A stretch of 64,000 nucleotides of DNA from Dichomitus squalens LYAD-421 SS1 (Eukaryota; Basidiomycota; Agaricomycetes; Polyporales; Polyporaceae), in contig NW_006766904.1 of assembly GCF_000275845.1 (NCBI RefSeq), positions 62,001 through 126,000 on the forward strand, in the 5' to 3' direction. Of this stretch, positions 24,801 through 33,287 are shown piece by piece. The notes beneath the pieces are model-generated. The model did not search any database. It worked only from the letters and a program-made list of their open reading frames with translations, and was not told the DNA's origin. The translations under genes and the position numbers were made by a program. The number at the start of each line of letters is the position of its first letter. Positions within the stretch are counted from its first letter, which is position 1.

Positions 24801-24979
24801 ACCAGAGCGTGAACGAGTCGATACGCACCTCGGAGGACTCGGACTCCGAAGACGGCCATCCAAAGAATCCTTGGCATCGTCCAGTGCACTACGTGTACGA
24901 TGCAGCGGCAGAACGGACGCAGCAGCGCATTCGCGAAGGACGCCTTGCGGCAGCCGCGCTCGTTGGTGGGGTGCACTGA
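21882..24979 (+). CDS. LSB5: VHS/GAT-domain protein, LSB5-like
   Basis: VHS-GAT protein related to yeast Lsb5, which links ubiquitin and Arf3 to actin patches and endocytosis. Start is MKKLFGRDKPKAVKV at 21882. Ten exons: 21882-21965, 22029-22635, 22696-22813, 22865-23070, 23128-23183, 23234-23455, 23512-23685, 23748-24092, 24145-24706, 24771-24979, giving 860 residues. After a disordered N-terminus rich in Ser/Pro and a charged run of alternating Arg and Glu, a VHS domain begins around PVEITRMLGYLFATSSEDW and continues through DVCDKASANEENAKEAAKA and TQLAAARLWAIMLRNC. A helical GAT-like region contains EEDIRRLFQECK and LLAAILAANEELLEALRLYDD. The tail is long, Ser/Pro/His-rich, ending in acidic SEDSDSEDG and PFDPDDLFYD. 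It is more than twice the length of yeast Lsb5. GGA and TOM1 proteins share the domains, but no gamma-ear is present. Confidence 0.82.
22480..22575 (+). repeat. Purine-rich repeat coding alternating charged residues
   Basis: A run of GAG/AAG/CGA-type codons encodes DKEKDKDKERARERERERE, a likely single charged helix or disordered spacer in the VHS protein. Confidence 0.75.
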
Positions 24980-25472
24980 TTCCTATCTCGCATTTGTTAA
25001 ACGGTCATTATGACTGTACATAGCTAGCCCTCATGCGTCATGCTCTAAGGGACAGGGGTTTTTTGGTCTTCGAGTCGACATGTTGTGTTACATACTTACA
25101 GTACTTATATGCCGTCTGAGGCGATGCTTGTGTGGGATCGTTGGGAATCATGTATGCGCGAGGAGAGTAGAGGCGTAGCGACCACAATAGGAGCGTGTCG
25201 GAGGTGTACACTATCACTAAGCATATCTGGACATCGGTAATTCGAAGACCACCCACTTAATTTATTCCAATGACTCTGGCCGCTGCTCGTATAGTCTTTG
25301 TTTTGGGTTCGCGCTTCCGGATATCGTTGAGGTCAGGTTGGTACATCGTCGGCGTTGGATGCCGGGCCGCGTACCGCGCTGGTTCCCATGATTGGAGTCG
25401 GCGCATCTCTTCTTCTGTAGACGACCTTCACGACGTTATCTCACATTCACTCCTCAGCATAGACTGTAGATC
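24980..25472. other. Intergenic, tandem genes
   Basis: 3' flank of the VHS gene and promoter of the DUF89 gene. No other gene seen. Confidence 0.5.
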
Positions 25473-27915
25473 ATGTATGAAGCACCAGTACCTCCGTGGG
25501 ATTTCACAGATAGGAACAGGTGACAGGATCTGTTCTTCGGGGACAGCATAAGGATGCTAACTTGCACCTGCTTGATCTAGCTTCGCGTACGTGCTCAGCC
25601 GCTCCGAGACCATGATCTCATATCGTCCTGGGGAGACAATCGGGATCTGGACCTGACACGCATTGCATAGCTTCGAAACCGTGATCAAAAGGTGGCCAGT
25701 CATCCTAACTGGGATCATTGACAATATATACTGCCGCAACCATGACCTCGGGGTCTCATTGCCTGGCGAGACACAGGAGGAAGCAGCGGTAATAGAAGAG
25801 CAGATTGCGGAGGGCAAGAAAATCATTGGTCAAATTGGCGAGATCAAGTATGATATGGCCCGCGACCGTCCTCTACCGTACGCTTTCTGCCCATGGTCGT
25901 ATAGGCCGTCCAACCTCACGGAACACGATTTGCCTAGGCGTGTCCCGGACGACGGGGAAGCACTCGCCGATATCTACAACACAGAACTCGAGAAACTTAC
26001 TGAGCAAGGCAGGGGCACCTGGCTCACAGTGCCCTGGCTCTATTCCGAGTACGGAGGTTCCCGCTTGCCGCCCTCTATGTTACCAGCTGACTGACGACAA
26101 TTTCAGATGCTACCTGTGAGCTTGTATTGCCCGACGAGGTTCAGTTATGTTCTCACACAGGATCCGGATTCAGTTACCGTCTCATTCGCTCGTTTTTTGT
26201 CCAAACAAAGTATTGGAAAGACTACGACCCGTTCTTGCAGCAGAAGGAAGCGACCTTCCAGAAGAGCTCCAAAGCGATATATGGTGGGCAGAAATGATCT
26301 TCAGGTATCCTCCCGGATCCCAACCTTCGAACAGCGTTGGCAACCACGATGCACGAGCTCGAACAAGACAAGGCGAAGCTTGCCTCGGATCCCGACAACT
26401 TGAAGGTCATCTTCAAGGAAATGATACAGATTTGCTTATGGTACGTCATGTAGTCTGTGAGGGTGTTGAGATATTCATGCATCAATCCAGGGGGAATGCG
26501 ACCGTTCGTCTCTTGCTATGCGCCGACTGGTGCTCCCTGCTGACGTTTGCACGCAGGACCTCTCTATGCTGACTCACTTGTCACATGAAGACATTCAGCA
26601 TCTCCAATCAGTCGGACGCGACGCCCAAGCGGCTCGTGCAGAATACATTCTACACGACGATCAGGAAAAAGTCTGGCAACACTTGACGAGCCTTGCGGGC
26701 AAGACAGACTCCCGCATAGACTTCGTACTTGACAACGGTCAGCGTGCCTGCAGCGTTCATGCTAATTTGTATTCTAACTCACGTTCTCCAGCTGGGTTTG
26801 AGGTATGCCGGTGCCGTATAAACAGGTTTGACAGCGCTGAACCGTATCAAAGCTTTTCACGGATTTCGTCTTCGCGGATTTCTTCGTCACATACACGCCT
26901 TACGTTTCAAAAGTGGTGTTTCAGTGCGTTGTCTGCGGACTTACTGAATCGTACCTTGTTGATTCAGCGAGGATCTGTTAGCCCCAAGTTGATTCCGTGG
27001 TTCGTGTCGGATGTAACGCCTCCAGATTTCAAGTCGACAACAGCATCTCTCCTGTCCCCGACGTTCTTCTCGGACGACTCAACTTCAGAAGAAGCTAGTG
27101 CAGTCTCGCAAGAGTCGCGAGCACATCTGCTTGCGATGGTGAAGCGATGGGACTCGTACATCCGATCTGGTGTGTTCTCCCTGTCGGTACCTATAGACTA
27201 TCCTCTGGGTGCTTCAGATGCCAAGGTCTGTTACGCCGAACTACTCGAGTTGGTACATAAAGTTTACATAGGGCCCCTAGGCAAACTTCTGGACCTCGCC
27301 ATACCCGTACTGGAATTTGAAGGAACTCGCCCCGGAACTCTATGCGGACTTGCGTGAAAGCAGTCTTGTCATATTCAAGGTTCGAGTGAGGCCTCCCTGA
27401 GCTTCACGGCTTCTGACGCGCCGGCGTTGTCTAGGGTGACTTGAAGTGCGTTGCGTTTGTGATCTGATTTCTGTGGAGATGTCCTGACTCAAGCCTTATG
27501 CTATTCCTCAATCAGCTTCCGCAAGTGAGTGTTCCACTTCAATGACCGCTCTACTGTAAAATTCTGACACAAAACCAGACTGACTGGTGATGTGCAATGG
27601 CCACCGTCTACGCCGTTCCAGACAGCGATAGGTATTGTTGTTGCATCGTACATGGGCGCTCCCAGTCATCCTAACCGCTGGGGATAGGTCCGCTCGCTGG
27701 ATCGTTCCCCATTTTGAGCTTGCGCACGAACAAGGCAGACGTCATTGTTGCTGTTGATGAGGAAGTCGCCGATAGATTGGACAAGAGTGGCGAAAAGTGG
27801 AGGTATAACGGAAAGTGCGTGTGCCGCTGCACTTTATCAGCAGATGACGGTCGAACCTACGTGCTCATGATTCTTCAGGTATGCACTGGTGCTGTTCCAG
27901 TCTCGGTCCGACTAG
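25473..27915 (+). CDS. DUF89/ARMT1-like damage-control phosphatase, 17 exons with six microexons
   Basis: Metal-dependent phosphatase of the DUF89 family (yeast YMR027W, human ARMT1), which hydrolyses harmful sugar phosphates. Start MYEAPVPPWDFTDRN at 25473. Exons: 25473-25519, 25581-25586 (6 nt), 25671-26048, 26107-26115 (9 nt), 26174-26283, 26335-26440, 26491-26503 (13 nt), 26557-26737, 26792-26802 (11 nt), 26853-26923, 26982-27225, 27281-27379, 27435-27445 (11 nt), 27516-27524 (9 nt), 27579-27631, 27688-27814, 27879-27915. The sum is 1512 nt, exactly 503 codons plus stop. Conserved motifs run in order: RWPVILTGIID, PWLYSECYLYRLIRSFF, WGNATDLS (about 219-226), VLDNAGFE (about 280-287), HPKLIPWFVSDVTPPDF, FKGDLNFRKLTGDVQWP (from about 424), LRTNKADV, and YNGKYALVLFQ. 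With unspliced frames the gene would look broken; with these introns it is intact. Confidence 0.92.
25581..25586 (+). other. 6-nt microexon of the DUF89/ARMT1 gene
   Basis: CTTCGC lies between an acceptor (branch-like GCTAAC, then GATCTAG) and donor GTACGT. It restores NSFAFETVIKRWP across exons 1-3. Without it, phase from exon 1 to exon 3 would still match but two residues would be lost. Confidence 0.75.
26107..26115 (+). other. 9-nt microexon of the DUF89/ARMT1 gene
   Basis: ATGCTACCT between TTTCAG and GTGAGC codes ECYL in the conserved PWLYSECYLYRL motif. Phase matches on both sides. Confidence 0.85.
26491..26503 (+). other. 13-nt microexon of the DUF89/ARMT1 gene
   Basis: GGGGAATGCGACC between ATCCAG and GTTCGT codes GNAT of the conserved active-site motif GNATDLS. 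Confidence 0.85.
26792..26802 (+). other. 11-nt microexon of the DUF89/ARMT1 gene
   Basis: CTGGGTTTGAG between CTCCAG and GTATGC codes AGFE of the conserved DNAGFE motif. Confidence 0.85.
27435..27445 (+). other. 11-nt microexon of the DUF89/ARMT1 gene
   Basis: GGTGACTTGAA between GTCTAG and GTGCGT codes GDL and the first two bases of Asn in the conserved KGDLNFRK motif. Confidence 0.85.
27516..27524 (+). other. 9-nt microexon of the DUF89/ARMT1 gene
   Basis: CTTCCGCAA between AATCAG and GTGAGT completes Asn and codes Phe-Arg and the start of Lys in KGDLNFRK. Confidence 0.85.
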
Positions 27916-30900
27916 ACGTCCAGATGAAAGCGCGAAAAACCTGTCACCTGTGTAACCATGAACATAGCAATACGACTATAGCCCATCATTCCACGTGCTT
28001 TCCAGCCACAAGAGCAGATGGCATTCGGCAAGCCCTCCGAGACAATCGTCAAAAAATTCAGTAATAATGATTGTTGCGCCTGAGAGGCTCAGTTTCTTGT
28101 TACGGAAAGAACGTATGATGCTAACGCTCAGCGCTCAGGTCTCATGACCCGGCTCAGATCAGCGCAGAAGCAAACCCTCGAAAGGCGTTCTGTTCGATAT
28201 CCAGCATACAGTGGGACCTGTCGGACGCACAATATCAGAACATACCCATTCACGATCAAGGTCAGGACCACGAATATCACTCCCTACGTCTGGTAATACG
28301 CAAACACTGTGCGACAAACGTCTACCAGCCGCGATGGTCACGATGTTCTTCTGATAGTGGCGGCCGAAAGCCTAGGACCACAGGTGCATCCCCGGTTGGA
28401 CCCTCCTTCTCGTTCGTTTCGGATGGAATGGGCGAAAGTAATGAATCTGAAACGGGTACTCGTAGGCAGGGCGGCGATGCGGAAGAGGTTCCATCCGCAT
28501 GAAGCATGCACCCAAGAACCAGAGCGTAGGCGTCCAAGAATGGAAGGATTCCCATCGAGAACGCCTACACGGGCAAACGTTGGCAAACACCGTATCAAGA
28601 TCGACGGCAGTGGAGCGGCAGCCATTCGCCCCAGTCCATCTAGACTTTCGCCCCATCTCGCCATCCTGTGATGCTTTGTGCCACAGCTAAGTCTCGACAT
28701 GCCAGGGACGGTGACACTTGGTATCGATGACGATTGCACGCCGATGGTTCACCCCAAACCTGAAGTGTGGGGGCTCAGGTCGCCATAATGGGCCCTTGCG
28801 TTGATTATCTTTCCAATCGGGGACACGGAGGCGATACGATTATGGCCAACCAACAACGGAGGAGTCTCTTGCTGTTTCTAGGGTGCACTGAGATGAATCA
28901 TGCTACCCTGAAAGGCAAGAGTCGCGTCTGCCTCGTGTGATCCGAGTATTCGAATCACTACTCCGCGCTATGATGGCCGCGCCGCTCAGACACAAACAAT
29001 AGTTTCCTTTCCACACAGCTTGACTATTCCGGAGCTCAGTCGCCCCGGAGTACTCCGTATACTGACGCCCTATCCACCTATAAATGCAGACGTCGCTCGC
29101 TCATCGCTTTCCTCACTCACACCACAACCAACACCTCAGCCACTGCCATATGGCCCCGTAAGCTCGACACACCACGGCAGGCAAAGCGCGATGGTCCAGG
29201 TGAGGAAATCTACGCTGAACATACGGGCGATGCAACGTGCCCATAAGATTACCCAAATGACAAAGAGGGATACAAAGGCCCACTGGAAATGCTAGGGCCA
29301 GGTTGCATTGCCTATAAATGCTGCACAGATTTCCCTGCTTGGAGCCTGGCGCTTTGCCCGCCGTGCACCGCCCTCGGGCTCCTCATCACACCGAGCCCAC
29401 GGCGGTCTTCCCGCACGGGACGTCTTATGACTAGCGGGGATGCGACGTGCCACGCGTATGCTCAGTTCCCTAACCACCTCTGATGCCCCGCTAACGCTCG
29501 CTACAGCGTCGACATTCCCACCCGGTAGCCATCGACGTCAACTCGTAAGTTTCAATTTCTCTCCCGGGGTCCAGGACATGTCCTAACGGTCGTTCAGGTC
29601 GCGTGGATGGCATACCATCTCGGTATGGGCCGTATCAGGTCTGTTTCGCCCAGCCCACCTGCGCGCATCGCGTTTAAGGTGCCGATACGGCGGAGCGGAT
29701 ACACGACCCTGGCGTCGGTGCCCCGCATCGGCCTTGCCGTGTCAGCCGGGGTGCGACCGGGACGAGTACCTGCCCGCCACTGAGCACTCACTGCCAGTGT
29801 GGCGGGCGGCGAACCGCACGGACGCTGCAACCTGGAACGTGCCACGAAAGTGGCATGGGTCGACGACGTACGCGCCGATGCGCATCTCATCCCGGCTTCT
29901 CTGTGGTCCCTAGGCACACGAGTCGCGCCTGATGAGTCGCTAAGCGTCGCGTCGTCAGCGGGAGGCTGTCATCAACATGGTACGTCTTTGTTTGTACTTC
30001 CTTTCCCTCCACGATAATGACTCGTTTCAGTGTCACGGTCGCAGGCAGCCTCCCGGCCATGGTTCACGTTCGTCTTCACGGCGACGTGCTTTGGTCACTA
30101 ACCTACGCTTCGGGGGCTGGACAACCATCACCGCTTGATGGCGGGTCGACTCCCTCAACCATTCGACAGTGACATCGATAGCCCCCGCAACTCGAGAAGA
30201 GGGGCTGTCGATTCGGTATGTTCCCATTATGTCTCTATGCCCGCCCTACCCTATGCACTACCAAATGCCAAATTTGTGTGAACGAGCGTTGGGCACGACT
30301 TCAAGACGCCATCGCCGCTCATGCCCGGTTGACCACCCCATCGTAAGGGCGTCCTGCGCCAGGGTTGGTTGTACGGCCCACGTCAAGAGCTCGAAAGGCC
30401 CCGCAAGTCCAATGGGGCGAACAGCGACGCTCCATCAATTCGATGGGCGTCGCACCAAGTAAAACGTACGGCTCGCTTACCACTTGTCACCATCTTGCTC
30501 TTAACTAACTTGCGCCTTGCAGCCATCAAGAAATAGAAATGCGTGACTTCAAGATAACTTATTATTATTTAAATAATGTTAGGCCCGGTTTCGCAGGGGG
30601 CCTCGCGCGCAACCGCCAACCCTGCGATTCAAGACTCCGGACCCGAGGTACGGTCGATCGTCGCTCGTGCAGCGCGGTCGTTCGTGGCGCAGGCCTCTAC
30701 GTGGCCCTCGGGATTAGTACCCGCTTCGGCGGGGAAGCTAACGTGCGCCGAAATTGTGTCGGGATGGTCGTCTTGTTTTCTGCTTCTTGTATCCTATCCA
30801 TCGCATGTACATAGGATTTCCTGTTACTACAAATAGTTATGAATGTTTGAGCCGTGATCTTCGAGCGTCGAGTGTGTTCCTCTCATGCATCACAATTCAA

Positions 30901-30917
30901 CGAATGAGAACCCTACT
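27916..30917. other. 3 kb stretch without a recognisable gene
   Basis: Between the convergent DUF89 and DML1 genes. The open frames are short, overlap on both strands and show no family motif. I could not find terminal repeats, a transposase or reverse transcriptase motif, or a tRNA. A 14-bp AT palindrome (ATTATTTAAATAAT) lies at 30564-30577 inside otherwise GC-rich DNA. It could be a decayed mobile element, but nothing in the sequence proves that. Confidence 0.5.
30564..30577. repeat. AT-only 14-bp palindrome
   Basis: ATTATTTAAATAAT is self-complementary and sits in a 25-bp AT block surrounded by GC-rich sequence. Confidence 0.7.
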
Positions 30918-33129
30918 TTACTCCTCGTCCTCGCCTATTTCCTCGTCCGCGTCTTCCCTCCCTTCTCCGCCGTCATCCGCGTACTGGTCGCAAAGCGCCC
31001 ACAGGTCGTCTTTGAGGTCGCGGATCTCGTCGAACTCCAGCCCCATCCGCGTGACGACCTCCGCCCGCTTGTCCACGCACTCCTGTGCAAGACGTGCATG
31101 CGACGCGAACAATCGCGATGTCGCGCTCGACGTCGTGAGCGCGGAGAAGACGTTGTGATAGATATCTGAAACGCCATTTTGACTGCTTCTGTTGCTGCTG
31201 CTGCTGAGCATTGAGGCCTCCTTGACGATACGCGGGAAGGACGTCGGCGTGGGGTACGCAGGCGCACGAAAACTAATAGCAGCAATGTTAATCTTGCACA
31301 AATCTCACTATGCGACCTAGAATCACCTGATTGATGTCGGAGTGTTCGAGGGGAACATCCCGTTGACTTTCAGCCATTCGGTGGACGAGAAGTCTCCGCG
31401 TAGGACTTGCGCTCGTCCGTATTCCGTCGCAAGCTTCTGCTGATAGATACACCATGAGCCTGAGCCAGTCAATCGACGCACAACGAACGCGCTCACCGAA
31501 CGACTTTTCCCGCGGAACTCGGTGACGGCAGAGAAGTCGTATACCTTCTTTTGCGCGTCCGACGCCGCCGCCGAAAGCGGGTACGTGCCTGCGATGTGGG
31601 CGGTTCCTGTTGTCCCAGACATGTTCAGCAGTCCGCTGATGGACGACATGTCGTGTTCGGATGCCTTCAACCTGCGCGTCGTGTGGTGTCAGCCGATCGC
31701 TGCGGGAGGTAGACGTGCGAAGTGCACGTGCCTAAAAGGCAGAGTAGCGCTCTCGATGTGGGTGGAGAGTAGGGCCGAGGTATGGTACGGGCTCCGCATC
31801 TGTGTAAAGTCCTGTCTTCGTCGTCAATGCAGGGATAGGAACAACGAAGACATACCTCCAGACGCAGATCGTCGAGCCAATCTCCCCTCTCCCACGCTGA
31901 GGGATGCTGGATGGGAACATTCAGAGTCGACAAGCTGTACAGGCTACGCAGAGAGAGCGCGTCATTGAGTGCCTTCGTTGCTTCTGGCTATATGCATGAC
32001 CCAAGCATAGAGAGATAGTCCGAGGCCGACACGATAAATGAGTAATGCCAATTTCGGTGAATCCAGACAAGGACCTTCACCTCTTCCGCAGTGACCGTCG
32101 CGTTGGATGATGCATCAGATAGGAACGAGAACGCTAGAGATGTGAGCTTGGGGAACTCGTCGAGGAACGCCGTGAGGAAAGCGTCCGTGAAGCCACCGAA
32201 GGCATTGCAATCGCTGAACAGTTGTAGACCCTGTAGGCGAAGGTTTGAAGAGGATTGTCAAACGATCGCAACGATCGTGGAGATTTCAGACCGACCTGGA
32301 GACCGTCGCATTCTTCAACAAAGTTTCTCATCTCATTTTCCATCAAGTCGTGGTCCTATAGTTGGGCAAAGTCATGAATTTAGGCGAGCAGTAGCTATAA
32401 GCGAGAAAGATCGCGCACAATATCATATTGCTGGAATGATTCTCTGCTCTTGATCCACTCTCCATCGGCAGCTTCCCAGTCAGCGAGGTCAGGAAGCCTC
32501 TGAAGCGTGCGCGGATGGAGAAAAACACGACTATAATCGGACCAGAAGCGAATTTGGTGCGAATCTGGTGCTAAATCCTCATTGACCTGTGCATCATCTT
32601 CTGGTTCGCCTTGGTCCAAGCGAGTCTGATATTGGCTTTTAGGTATCGGCTCTTGGCGATACTCTATGACGCCTCCTTCCCTGGAACATCCGATGTGATT
32701 AACTTTGTTCGCCTAACGATGTGTTGCTGGCAACGCGAATACGTACCATTGACCCGCGGTTGAACTGTCGTTGCTACGATAGAGCTCATCGGAAAGTGCC
32801 CCGAACTGCGCTATTCTTTGGAATGAGATGTTGACGGCAATGAATCAGACCCAACGCACACTTGCGATCGAAGAGCAGTAGCCTAGGACAATAAGTGGAT
32901 TCTCCCTTGAGGCGTTTCGGTCGATTCAGACGCGACGCTCGGCAACCGTGATCTGTGACAAACAGAGTTTTACCTTGTTATTCAAGCCTTCCCTGAAGGA
33001 CCTATCGTGGTGTACGGCCGGCTCCTCGTCATCGGAGTAAGTGAAGTAGCCCTCTTGTGCGTTCCAGAAGTGAGTGCCGACGAAATTCGCGAACGTTCCC
33101 GCCTGGACGTAGAGGATCTCCTTTGGCAT
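30918..33129 (-). CDS. DML1: DML1/Misato tubulin-like protein
   Basis: Misato/DML1 family, a tubulin/FtsZ-like protein needed for mitochondrial DNA inheritance and distribution. Start MPKEILYVQAGTFANFVGTH at 33129. Exons: 32974-33129, 32862-32905, 32747-32815, 32419-32680, 32296-32355, 32081-32230, 31856-31972, 31732-31799, 31327-31671, 30918-31272, total 541 residues, the usual family length. The N-terminal Misato segment shows THFWNAQEGYFTY and YCPRLLLFDRK; the middle has VFLHPRTLQRLPDL; the tubulin-like segment has LQLFSDCNAFGGFTDAFL and EFPKLTSLAFSFLSD. The C-terminus is acidic (EEIGEDEE). The intron at 31672-31731 is GC-AG. It is divergent from LON2 with only 158 bp between starts. Confidence 0.92.
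31672..31731 (-). other. GC-AG intron in DML1
   Basis: The exon ends CCTTTTAG, the intron starts GCACGT and ends GACGCGCAG (60 nt). It joins ATLPFR to LKASEHDM in phase. The GT four bases later breaks the frame, and the full exon sum is a multiple of three only with this donor. Confidence 0.75.
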
Positions 33130-33287
33130 GGCGGTTAACCTCGCCGTGGCACCCACAGACGCCAGCTTCGACGCGTGTGATTCCCGATAGACGCTCACCC
33201 CCGCATTCCGCGCTCGGATAAGAAACTCAGTCGGGCACCCTTCCCGACCTGCTTGCCCTCTGTTCCTCTCTCTCCCTCGTCGCAACC
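33130..33287. promoter_or_regulatory. 158-bp bidirectional promoter, DML1 / LON2
   Basis: The two start codons are 158 bp apart in divergent orientation. The plus strand upstream of the LON2 start is pyrimidine-rich (CTCTCTCTCCCTC), typical of fungal core promoters. Confidence 0.6.

Noticed and set aside
25671..27357. DUF89 gene as a pseudogene
   Set aside because: The apparent stops and frame changes all fall in introns with GT-AG borders; the spliced product is complete and in frame.
27916..30917. Transposon or LTR element
   Set aside because: No terminal repeats, target duplications or enzyme motifs could be found by eye; reported only as an unexplained interval.
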